NCBI GenBank assembly: GCA_965240325.2
Contig: OZ251239.1
Coordinates: 248,001-312,000, forward strand
Reading direction: 5' to 3'
DNA length: 64,000 bases
Source: Rebecca billardiae RCC1528
Taxonomy: Eukaryota > Haptophyta
Made by a program: the position numbers and the translations under genes. Below are positions 31,840-40,943 of this stretch, piece after piece. Every line of letters begins with the position of its first letter. Within the stretch, counting starts at the first letter, position 1. The notes below the pieces were generated by a model that made no database searches, was not told where the DNA came from, and saw only the letters and a list, made by a program, of their open reading frames with translations.

Positions 31840-34570
31840 AGCTCAGAAGGGCTGGAGCTCAAGATTCAGCGCATGCTGCAGCCCGCAAGACGCGTGAGGA
31901 GGCGGGCACGAGGCGCTACGCAAGTCCCGGTCGACCTCGATCTCATCGTCCGAGTCCTCAGCTCCAGCGCCGGCCTTCCGCTGGAGCTGCGCCGTCACGT
32001 CGTGCGACGTGCCAGTCGTTGAGCTCGCTGAAGATGGGGCGGAGCGCGCAGGGACCGGATGTCGGGCGCATGTTGCGCGGGAGCGCGGCACGGCACGGTG
32101 CGCACGAGCACGGCCAGCGACACACCCACACGCGACCCGCCTGGTCGATGCGCAGGTTGTGGAAGCTCTTCCGGCTTGAGTGCGGGCGCGCTTCTCGTCG
32201 CGCGTCGCCGGGTCGATTGTGTCGTACCCCGGAAAGTCGCGGTGATCTCGGCGTAGGGTACCACCACACGATCGCGCGTCCTCGCGAGCTGCGCGCGCGT
32301 GCGGTTCATAATCAGCTCCGAGCCGCCCAGCTCCGTGTTCATCTGCTTGGCCGTCCCCAGCCAGCGCGCGATCTCCTCGGTGAAGCTGATAATGCGGGGC
32401 GCCCTCCTCGAGCGCCGCCGAGGCCCGAGCGCATCAGCTCCGGGTTGACACTGGCTCGCAGAGCGCTTCCTGGACGACCAGCAGCGACGCGTGGCACTCA
32501 TTGAGCCCGGTCACAACGGGGCCATCCCAGCCGTGGATTACGCCGGCGGCAACTAGTCTGATGACAGTGAATCCTACGAGTACTATCTCATTCTCTTGCA
32601 GTACTGTCCTGTTGAGCACCGTTCGGACACTGCGCCGTAAGCTTCTACTGATCCTCGACGCTTACCTCTAGACCCCGACACTGCTTTGGGGGCGTCTGGG
32701 GACTGATCGTGGCTGGCACCGAGGTGGTCGACTTCATCTACTTGGCTGGCGCACCTTCGACTCCTCCAATACCCAGTAGAAGTACCGCGAGCTCTCGTGG
32801 TGGCACTCCGAGGAGCGCTGCACCGCAAGGCGAGCGCAGATTGCAGATGGTGATTGCGAGCGCGCCCGCGGGCGAGACTACGCACAACTCGAGCACGATG
32901 GGGAAGGCGTTGAGGAAGATCCCGGTCGTTCTCTCGGCCGCAGACCACAGCATGATTCTCGACCAGATGGCTGAGCGCGCCGACGCGCTCGATCACAACT
33001 CGTGTCGGCACTGCACGCGGACGGCGTCGACGAGTGTCGACCTGACTGCCGAGCGTGCCGTGGCTGTATAGCATGCAGCGTGGCGCACACTCTGTCTAGA
33101 ACCGTAGGCAAGCGTCGACGCACGTCGTCTGGTGCGACGCGCGCCTCCTGAGCGCCTCCCGTGGCCGCCGCCGCAGCGCGGCAGCGGCCATCATGAAAAA
33201 AGTTCGCTCGCCGAAATTCCCTCCGATGTCGCGTTTGGTCTCACTTCAAAATGCAACAAGCCAATTGTGGCGATCTCCAGATCTCCGACTCCAATAATAA
33301 AACTGTGCCCTGCAGCGGGCGGGGGGGTCGGCGGGCCGTGCCAGTGCTGTCGCAATGTTTCCTCGATCTACGGGTTCGCGTCTTTCCACAGCATTCGCTC
33401 GTGGCCGGGTGACGGACAGTCGGACCAGTGACACCTGTGACTCAGTTCTCCCACGCGGTGCGGTACGCGACCGCGTTCGCGCGCATCAGCGAGGCCCACC
33501 GACCCACGAGGGAATGTGCAGCACGCGGGGCGGGGCGGGTAGCCCGTTGCTCCGCGCGAGCGCGGGTACGCGCTGTATGTGCCGCATCTCGACCGCGATG
33601 GCGTAATCGAGCGCCTCGCCACCGACGAAGCCGCCAGAGTAGATCGTGTGCATGTCCTCCTGCCGCCAGCCGAGAGCGGTCGTCGCGAAGACGCTTGCCG
33701 ATGTCCGCTCCGGGCATGATGGGCTCGGCGCAGGCCGCGTTGACATCGTGCACGGCCGCCAGGCTGAGTACGAGCGCGTTGACGTTCACGCGGTCGTCGC
33801 TCTTCGCCTCTTCGACAGGTCTGGCGCCCGCGTGTTTGGCGGCACGAGGAGCTGTTGGTTGTGCGCGCACGCGCGCACAGCGACAGCGTGTGCCACTCGC
33901 GATCGAGAGTGGGCACGAGCTGCTCACGCAGGCACACGAATCGCAGCGCATCCGTCACCGGCGTGACGACGTCGGCCTCGTCCCGCAGCGCCTGCGCCAT
34001 GGACGAGGATAGCGCGGCGATGTTGCATGCTCGACGATTCATCTCTCTGCGGATGGCATCACGGGCTTGTCTGTGTCGCGCTGCGGCGAGGGTCGCCAAC
34101 TGGCGATGACGCGGTTGCTGCCACGGCGACAGACCCGGGAGGTGCGTGCGCTGCGCGTCGTACGCCGTTGGCGCTGCGCTTCCGTCGCATTGGTCATCGT
34201 CGACGCCATGCAGGCCGGACGTGTGCTTCGGCTGAGGGACCGCGAGCGAGCGACGCAGAGTCCGGCGCGCGGATTCCGGCGATCGAGTTCAGAAGGCCGC
34301 GCCAAATCTTGCGTCGCGTGCGATGGCGCTTCCCGCCCGCGAGACACCTCGTGATGAGGGCCTTTCCGCACCGAGCCCGACGCGCGGCGGTGGATCGCGC
34401 GAGGTGGCTGTCGTGCGCAGCGCTTGATGTTATGGCCCGTGCGAGCGCTCGATGTGCAAGTCGGGCGAGGATCGCCCCAGGTCGCACGATCGTGTCGACG
34501 CGCCGAGCGTGCCTGCAGACGCGTCGACTTTAGCCCGCGTTTGACCTGCACGCGAGACGACGAGGGCAGC
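31840..34570 (-). pseudogene. Decayed minus-strand coding sequence, unidentified
   Basis: Protein-like stretches appear in all three minus frames in turn. Examples are HRTRRKIWRGLLNSIAGIR (~34300), ALRDEADVVTPVTDALRFV (~33950), VNVNALVLSLAAVHDVNAA (~33770), DYAIAVEMRHIQRVPALAR (~33590), TGIFLNAFPIVLELCVVSP (~32910), IISFTEEIARWLGTAKQMN (~32370) and RKSFHNLRIDQAGRVWVC (~32170). No splice-site series joins them convincingly, and stops and shifts are frequent. It is probably a dead mobile-element or virus-derived gene, or possibly a gene with many introns. Base composition is lower in GC than the neighbouring genes. No family recognised. Confidence 0.45.
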
Positions 34571-34875
34571 AATCGCGAATCGGGCGAAAAGCCCCCTCGG
34601 GAGTCCTCTCACGATGTCCGCGCCGGCGTTGGATTTGGCGCGCGCCGCCCATGCGCTCCGCGCCATCGGGTAACTCTTTTTCGGCCGAGCGTCCCCAGTG
34701 GGAGCTGCGAGGGCGCCCGGTAGTGAGCGAAGCGATTTTCTTCTCTTTGCGAGGCGATCTTCTTTTTCCTTTTCTTCTTTTTCTTATCTTTTCCCCGGGC
34801 ACACTACGGCAGGGGCGGACCTACCTACCCGCCATAAATCGCGCGTGCGACGCGCGTTTGACATTGTCATCAATC

Positions 34876-36105
34876 ATGATGCGGCCCAGCCGCCACCCTC
34901 CGTCCGCCACGGCCGGCGTCGCGGTGGTGGCCCTCGCCCTCGTTTCCGGCGTCCTGGTGCGCCCTGTAGAGGGCGCCCTCTTTGCACGGCGGCCAACGCC
35001 GTTCGCGGCCGCGGGCTGCCGCCACTCCGTGCGCGGCGCGCGCGGCGCACCGCACGCCGTGGCCCCCGCGCTCGCCACGGTGTCTCCTCGCGGCGAGCCG
35101 CGCTCTCCCCGTCACGTCTTCCTGGGCGTGCTGCCGGCGGTGGCGTACGGCGGCCTTGCTGCGACCACCATCGTCGCGGCCTCGCTGCTCGTGCCGATCC
35201 TCTCGGGCCCCGGGGCCCTCGCCCTCATCGGCGGCACGATTGGCATTCCGGCGGCCACGCTCGCGGCGCAGGTGCTCGGCCCATCCGGCGGCCGCATCGC
35301 GCGCAGCATGGGCGGCGTGCCCGCGGGCGCGGAGCTCGTCGCGCTCGCTCGCGAGGCCGCCTCGGCCGTGGGCGTGCCCGAGCCCAAGGCCGTGTACAGC
35401 ATCCCCGCCCGCGAGGCGAATGCGTTTGCGACTGGCCTTCGCGGCAACACGGCTGTCGCCGTCACGCAGGGCCTCGTGGACTCGCTGAGCGAGCGCGAGC
35501 TCAAGGCCGTGCTCGCGCACGAGATGGGCCACCTGAAGCACAAGGACGTCGGCCGCAACATGCACGTCGCCATCGCCGCGGCGGGCCTGGGCGGGGTATT
35601 CCGCGCGGGCCAGGGGCTGCTGCGCGTGGCGAGCCAGCAGCAGCAGCAGCAGCGCGCCGGCGGGGCGGCCCCGCGGAGTGCGCGCGCGAGGGACGAGCGG
35701 GGCGAGACGGACGAGCCCGCGTCCCCCGGGGCGCTCACGGGCGTGGCCGCGGCGCTCTGCGTCGCGGGGCTCACCACGCAGGCCATGGCGCACGCGCTCC
35801 GGCTCGGCGCGAGCCGCGCCGCCGAGCTCGAGGCCGACCGTGCGGCCGCTGAGGCGTTTGGCGCGGACGCGCTCATCTCTGCGCTGCAGAAGATCAGCCA
35901 GGGCGCGCGGACGCACGCTGACCTGCGCAACAGCGCGCTTGGTTCGTCCATGGCCCACGTGATGATCAGCAACGGGCCGGGCGCCGCGCCAGTGACAGCC
36001 GACGCGCCGCCCACGCTCAACCGCTTGCTCGGCCGCGCGCGGCAGCTGCTGAGCACGCACCCGTCGCTGGAGGTGCGGGTCGCGGCGTTGCGAGCGATCC
36101 GCTGA
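34876..36105 (+). CDS. M48-family (HtpX/Ste24-like) zinc metalloprotease, probably plastid-targeted
   Basis: 409 residues. The frame is open upstream to 34651, but that part is the pyrimidine-rich leader. The ATG at 34876 (or the next one) starts a signal peptide (AGVAVVALALVSGVLVRPVEG) followed by ALFARRP and a basic, Ser/Ala-rich stretch. This fits the two-part leader of secondary-plastid proteins. Two or three hydrophobic segments follow (about 80-130). The catalytic motif HEMGH is at 215-219, and the third zinc ligand lies in SRAAELEAD (Glu317). A hydrophobic segment separates the two, as in HtpX. A Gln run (QQQQQQ) precedes a charged insert. Expected role: membrane-protein quality control. 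All ligands are present. No intron. Confidence 0.88.
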   Translation: MMRPSRHPPSATAGVAVVALALVSGVLVRPVEGALFARRPTPFAAAGCRHSVRGARGAPHAVAPALATVSPRGEPRSPRHVFLGVLPAVAYGGLAATTIVAASLLVPILSGPGALALIGGTIGIPAATLAAQVLGPSGGRIARSMGGVPAGAELVALAREAASAVGVPEPKAVYSIPAREANAFATGLRGNTAVAVTQGLVDSLSERELKAVLAHEMGHLKHKDVGRNMHVAIAAAGLGGVFRAGQGLLRVASQQQQQQRAGGAAPRSARARDERGETDEPASPGALTGVAAALCVAGLTTQAMAHALRLGASRAAELEADRAAAEAFGADALISALQKISQGARTHADLRNSALGSSMAHVMISNGPGAAPVTADAPPTLNRLLGRARQLLSTHPSLEVRVAALRAIR

Positions 36106-36506
36106 GAATAATGGGCACTTGGGCAGCACGAGCTAGCTCACAAAGTTGCAATAATGCAGGGCCGCGCGCAATCGAGTCGCGTTATTCAGATGACTCCGTC
36201 AGTCTGATCGACTCAGATTATTATTCATATATATATATATATATATAATCATCACGGCTCGGGTCTATCAGTCAGTAATCTGATGAGCCAGTTCTTATTG
36301 CACCGCGCCTGCCTTGCTCGGCCCCCGCACGCTCGCGCCATGGCGGCGCGGGAGGCCAGATCCAGCGCTCCAGGTTGTACGCGCTCACCAGGACCGAGAG
36401 CCGACGATCAATATCGTCGTCATTCAAATTCAATGATCAGCAGGCATCAGTTGGTTGGGGACCGCCCGTCAGTCTGACTCGCGCCAATAAGGAGAGTAGA
36501 TAGCTG
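36106..36506. other. Convergent intergenic region with (TA)n
   Basis: Separates the convergent protease and methyltransferase genes. A (TA) tract of about 20 bp lies at 36225-36248. No ORF of interest. Confidence 0.7.
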
Positions 36507-37643
36507 CTATTCCAGCGGCGCGTGCGCCTCCTCGAGCGCGCCAAGCCAGCATGGGTGCCTGCGATGCGCGCACACCACGTTCGACCACCTGTGGAACTCG
36601 TACTCCTTCGCCCAGCACCGCGTGATGCGGTACGTCCGGCCGACGCCCGCCCAGTAGCAGTCGTACCCGTGCTCGGCGAGCAGCGCGATCGACGTGGAGA
36701 GCTTCCGGTACTGCCACGGGCCGATGCGGTGGTACTCGAACTGGACGAGCGCGACCTGCCCCGTGCCGAGAGTGCGCGTCGCCCCTTGCAGCACCAGCGC
36801 GTCGCTTCCCTCCGTGTCCACTGTGAGCACCGTTGGCACTCGAACCACCGCGGCAGCACGCTCAGAAGCGTTCGCCCCCGGCACGCGGGCGCTGCCGCCG
36901 CCGCCGCCGCGGCCAAAGACAAGCTGGTCCACGGTCATGGCGCGGACTTGGACGGTTTCGCCCTCCTTGACGGTTTCGCCCTCCTTGCGCTTGAGCTGGT
37001 GCACAGTCTCTATCCCGGCGAGCGTCGCATCCACCGCAGGGAACGTGACCGTCGCGTTGGTCTCGCCGGGGCGAAGGTGTGTCATTGCGGCGTGAATGAT
37101 CCGGAGCCCGCTGTCGCGCCAGTTGGCGGCGGCGCGCGCGCCTTGGAGCAAAGCCGCGTTCACCGGGAGCGCCTCGACGCACTCAATGAGCGGCGTCTGC
37201 ACGCGCGAGAGCGGCGCGCCCGCTGGCGGCCGCGGGTAGTCTTCGCGGCACTGGAGGCACGCGCCACATGCGTTCTTGCCGTGCTCGCGCATCCGCTTGT
37301 TCACGGCGCCGAGCGCGGCGCGCCAGCTCTTGGCCGAGAGCGCAGCGGCGGGCGCTGCCGCACTGAACATGCGCGTCCAGCCGGCGCAGTCATACCCCTT
37401 GTTCCCGCCCACCACGAGCACGCGCGCGTGCTCGACGGCGCAGCCGCGCGCGCTGCGCGCCGCGATCGTCGCCAGCCACGACTCGGTCGGGCAGCTGGAC
37501 ACTTGCATCACATTGTCGCGCCGGAAGGCGCGGAGGATGGCAGCACACTGCAAAGCGTCATGCCCAGGGGCGGCTGGCTCCGCCGCGCGTGCGCGCACGA
37601 CCAGCACGAAGAGCACCGCCCGGCGAACGGCCCCGGCCGCCAT
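36507..37643 (-). CDS. FkbM-type methyltransferase, secreted or Golgi
   Basis: 378 residues from the ATG at 37643. A hydrophobic N-terminus (GAVRRAVLFVLVVRARAAEP) looks like a signal peptide or anchor. The C-terminal half has the FkbM (Methyltransf_21) signature VLTVDTEGSDALVLQGA followed by VALVQFEYHRIGPW and CYWAGV. The glycine-rich SAM loop of the first half is less clear (VLVVGGNKGYDCAGW at about 85). A low-complexity insert (GRGGGGGSARV) sits before the DTEG motif. Members methylate sugars, lipids or small molecules in glycan and antibiotic pathways. The target here is unknown. The start codon abuts the shared 39-nt repeat arm. No introns. Confidence 0.8.
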   Translation of the reverse strand: MAAGAVRRAVLFVLVVRARAAEPAAPGHDALQCAAILRAFRRDNVMQVSSCPTESWLATIAARSARGCAVEHARVLVVGGNKGYDCAGWTRMFSAAAPAAALSAKSWRAALGAVNKRMREHGKNACGACLQCREDYPRPPAGAPLSRVQTPLIECVEALPVNAALLQGARAAANWRDSGLRIIHAAMTHLRPGETNATVTFPAVDATLAGIETVHQLKRKEGETVKEGETVQVRAMTVDQLVFGRGGGGGSARVPGANASERAAAVVRVPTVLTVDTEGSDALVLQGATRTLGTGQVALVQFEYHRIGPWQYRKLSTSIALLAEHGYDCYWAGVGRTYRITRCWAKEYEFHRWSNVVCAHRRHPCWLGALEEAHAPLE

Positions 37644-37687
37644 ACAGTTTACTAAGAATAAGAGACGCACACAGCTCAGGCAGGCGA
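37643..37687 (-). promoter_or_regulatory. Repeat arm abutting the FkbM gene start codon
   Basis: 37643-37681 is identical, in the same orientation relative to its gene, to 8264-8302 upstream of the gene at 8320. Both read into the start as GTCTCTTATTCTTAGTAAAC then TGTA. 37659-37687 is also identical to 12723-12751. It could be a promoter or 5'UTR delivered by a small mobile element. Confidence 0.6.
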
Positions 37688-38955
37688 GATTGACGCCCGT
37701 ACTCATTCTATGATATCGCGCAAAGAAGCACGACAGTCGACGGGAGGCGATGGATCGGCTCCTTGTGCTTTGCTGCGCTGATGAGCGGGGCCCGAGGATG
37801 CCCAAGTGGCTCGGCTCGATAGCAGGTCGTAGTTACTAGAAGCGCCAAGCGGCCACGACGATAATGAGCTGGGGCTGGCCACCTGCTTGACGAATAAGAA
37901 GCTGCCTGGATGCTGATGGAGAAGCTCCCAAGAGATCAATCTCAGCACATGCTATCTCAAGAGCCGCCGCCAAATAAATAGACACGACCGCAGTTCAATC
38001 TGCTTCGTATCGAAGCAGATTTGACGGCGGCCGCTGCGCGCGCTTTGCGGCCCACCCACGCGCGCCTGGGCGTTGAACACGGCTTGAGAGTGCCCAGGCA
38101 TGGTCTAGCTACCCTCAGACAGCCGCCAGCCTAGTACCTCCAGCTTCACCGCCTCCACGATGGCAACGCGCGGCGGCGCCGAGCTGCCGTCGTGCTGGCT
38201 GGGCGCTCGACTGGCCCGCGACACCCGGCTGCACTCCTTGCAGCCGCTTCAAGCACGTGGGCGACCGACAAAGATGATTGTAGACAGTGTACATACTGAG
38301 CGCGTTACTCTGCGCGCGTTCGCATGACCAATCACGCTGAAAGTGCCCACCAGCCAGCCGCGCGGGACACGCTGAGGCACGGGTCGGGCTCCGTCCTTGC
38401 GGCATGCCGCACGCGGTGTGTACACCGAGTGCAAGTCAGGCAGGCGCTTGGCGGGAGTGGTGGTATCGCTTCTTCGCTTGTCTTGGCGTCGATCGCAGGC
38501 GCGACGCGCGTACCCCTCGCAAGTACACCCTCCTCGTGCTCAGTGTCACTCGCGCGGAGCCCACGGTGAGGGATCTTGAGCTCGAGGTGCAGCGTACGAG
38601 CCTACTGGCGCTGAGTAGCAGCCTACCGACCGGCGCACGGGTGACGACCGTCATCCATTACGTTATGATACCCCTCCCAGCCTCACGCCGCAGCCTGACG
38701 ATCACCTCCGCAGCGGTTTGAGCACCATTCCAAATCTGCTTCGTGGCATGTTCAAACGCTCGTTTGGCACTCCGTCTGGACGCCGTGGCACGGGAGAAGG
38801 GGAAGGGCGGTGGCGGCGAGGCTCGGGTCATCGATGGGTATGGTCCCAAAGATGCCCCCAAGCGTGCGCGCGCCCGCTCGCGCCGTCTACCTGCGCGCCC
38901 AGCGCTCCCACGCCGCCGCCCACCCAAATCTGCTTCGTATAGAAGCAGACTGTGG
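37688..38955. other. Intergenic with short hairpins
   Basis: No convincing gene. A hairpin AATCTGCTTCG-TAT-CGAAGCAGATT lies at about 37998-38024, and a related one (TCTGCTTC-GTAT-AGAAGCAGA) at about 38930-38951. The word AAATCTGCTTCGT also occurs near 38727. The short motif ACTCATTCTATGAT at 37701-37714 recurs at 7960-7973. Confidence 0.5.
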
Positions 38956-38957
38956 TA

Positions 38958-38960
38958 AGG

Positions 38961-39050
<90 letters not shown>
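38958..39050. repeat. (TA)n microsatellite
   Basis: Uninterrupted TA dinucleotides over about 93 bp. The Ile/Tyr-repeat ORFs reading through it on both strands are artefacts. Confidence 0.95.
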
Positions 39051-39051
<1 letters not shown>

Positions 39052-39061
39052 TCTTGCAAGG

Positions 39062-39093
39062 CGGAATACTCTTGCAAGGAAGAGTATTCCGCC
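39062..39093. repeat. Perfect hairpin after the (TA)n tract
   Basis: Stem GCGGAATACTCTT (13 bp) with loop GCAAGG. The left arm plus loop is itself directly repeated just upstream (about 39049-39060). Confidence 0.8.
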
Positions 39094-39138
39094 GAAGCTG
39101 CCGCGGATGCGCATGCATCTCCGCTGGACAGAACGAGC

Positions 39139-39504
39139 GTGAAGAAGCCCAAAGAAGGCACCACCACCTCGACGAGGGTCACTCCTCGCTCGAAGGTAGA
39201 GCGCGAATCGCCACAGAGCGCGCGCGACACATCGACCAATGCACTTGTGACGACACTTGTGTCGAAGAAACGTGACTGGATAGTCATCGAAGGAGGAGTC
39301 ACAGACTCTAATCCAAACAAGAAGGAACGTGTGTTCATGGCACGCGAATCCTCGGCAGGAGTGGACATACCCGCCACACACAAGCTGACACAGTCGGCTC
39401 TGAAATCCAAGCGCGCGGTACACAGCGCGATACGGGATGCACTCGCAGAAGTGAGCACCTACTACAAGGGCAAATCCTCAGATGTCACACCTGTCCTGAC
39501 ATAA
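39139..39504 (+). CDS. ORF1 of a low-GC two-ORF unit, unidentified
   Basis: 121 residues, Lys/Ser/Thr-rich ([20 protein letters not shown]), ending in ...SDVTPVLT. Its GC content and codon use differ clearly from the cellular genes around it. The stop TAA overlaps the next ATG (TAATG), an arrangement typical of termination-reinitiation in retroelement or viral two-ORF transcripts. No family recognised. The minus-strand reading of the same DNA depends on the (TA)n tract and is rejected. Confidence 0.5.
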   Translation: MKKPKEGTTTSTRVTPRSKVERESPQSARDTSTNALVTTLVSKKRDWIVIEGGVTDSNPNKKERVFMARESSAGVDIPATHKLTQSALKSKRAVHSAIRDALAEVSTYYKGKSSDVTPVLT

Positions 39505-39543
39505 TGGAGCCCAAGGATAGCAAGCTATCCGGCTTTCAACTCA

Positions 39544-40565
39544 GGGTCGTTCTTCCGAGCCCCCCCACGCTTTTTCCCCAGCCTGCCCGAACATTGTTGT
39601 ATGAGGACCTATTGCGAACGCGGGGGCGTGGAGGCCTCCCCAGGATGACGAAACTTGGCCGGGACCAAGTGTTGTTGGAAATCCAAACAACACTTGGTCC
39701 CGGCCAAATTTCGTCACATACTATCTCGTCCCGAAAGATCGCAGGACGGAAGCTTCTGTGACTTCCAACATCGGCCCACGAGAGGGTCGAGAGCATGCCG
39801 TGCGTGCGTGCGGCGGTCGGCGGAGACAAGTACGACCGGCGCGTTCGCGCGCGCGCTCGTATGCTCGGCGGCGGTGGTGTTGAGGCTGGCCAGTCACGTG
39901 TGACGCCTGGCTGCGCTCGCGTGCTTGAGCGCAGCTTGTGCGGCGCAAGCCTCCGTTGTGTGATCTGACGTGCGCAGAATGCACTCGTCGCGCCTTGCGC
40001 CCGGAGCGTTTGAATTCGTAGAAGATTTCGACTCAGCCACGATGCACACGGTCGTGCGTGTCTCCAGAAGACACTTAAGAGCAGGGCTCGACCGTGGCAT
40101 GCCCACCATCTCCTCATATCATCTCGCTTAGCTGTCTGCGCACACGCGACCAGCTCCACCGTGCTCGGCTGTCGGCGCCCGCTTGCGCGGTCGGTCGGTG
40201 GGACACCTGGTTGCCTACATTGCACACACGAGCTTCTCTTTGCAGATCAAGTGTGCGTTGGCGCTCTGACTGCCGCCCCTCGCCGACATCATGCGCACGA
40301 GAAGGGCCTGCACGTGCACGACAGGGACGCTAGGGTCGCGGGCTGCCCTCGCTGAGCTTCTCCTAGGCTCCCTTGGGCGAGCAGGTGCCGATCCTCCCGC
40401 AATCTCAATAGCTACCGGCGCAACTCCAAAACGGAAAGGAAATGCTCGCAAGAACGCCCGCGGCCCCTCGTTTTGAGCCCGAACATTTTTGTAAGCCACC
40501 CTAGACAAATGCTTCAGGACAGATACCCGTCTGGGCGAGCTTGCGGGGGCTCGGAAGAACGACCC
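39544..40565. mobile_element. TIR element (1,022 bp) with 3-bp TSD inside ORF2
   Basis: 21-bp inverted ends starting GGGTCGTTCTTCCGAGCCCC. Target duplication TCA at 39541-39543 and 40566-40568. No transposase is evident inside. A long hairpin (39646-39716) lies near its left end. Confidence 0.85.
39646..39716. repeat. Long near-perfect hairpin, 34-bp arms
   Basis: The arms start TGACGAAACTTGGCCGGGAC and the complement ends at 39716. The loop is 3 nt, with about three mismatches. It lies within the TIR element at 39544-40565 and may be a nested minimal element or a structure of that element. Confidence 0.8.
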
Positions 40566-40943
40566 TCATTGCCAAAGACAAATGGGTGAAAGACGCAGCC
40601 AAAATCGATCCATACAAGGCTGACAACGCTGACGCCAACAAGATCGGATCGGTCTACGATCGATCTGCGGCAGCGATATTCAAGCAGCTGAAGGACTCTA
40701 TTGAGCCTCAGTTATTCGCCTATCTGGAATCGAAGCTGCACATCAGCGATCCGACCAAGAACTACTTGGATCTGGCGCTGCTGCTACAGATATTTGAGCG
40801 CGAGCTCAAGATCACGACTATTTAATGTGTATGGCGGGCCGTATTTTCGTGTAGTTTTGCGGGCAACGACCACTCGTACCTCGGGCCGTCAGGAAAAGCT
40901 ATGGCCATGGGAGTGTCGCCACATCGGGCATCGGCCAGTCTTT

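Larger units (their letters stand above)
39504..40825 (+). pseudogene. ORF2 of the low-GC unit, split by a TIR element
   Basis: The 5' part is 39504-39543 ([13 protein letters not shown]) and the 3' part is 40569-40825 (from IAKDKWVKDAAKID to ERELKITTI). Between them sits a 1,022-bp TIR element with a TCA duplication. Ignoring the element and one TCA, the two parts share one frame of about 98 codons. The product is helical and charged, with a loose resemblance to retroelement gag-like domains, but nothing decisive. Functional status depends on whether the insertion can be spliced or excised. Confidence 0.55.

Noticed and set aside
34870-36129. Minus-strand ORF of 419 codons
   Set aside because: Antisense of the M48 protease gene, with no domain; the plus strand has HEMGH and a signal peptide.
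38658-39458. Minus-strand ORF with a long Ile-Tyr run
   Set aside because: The frame is held open by (TA)n; the flanking parts do not look like one protein.
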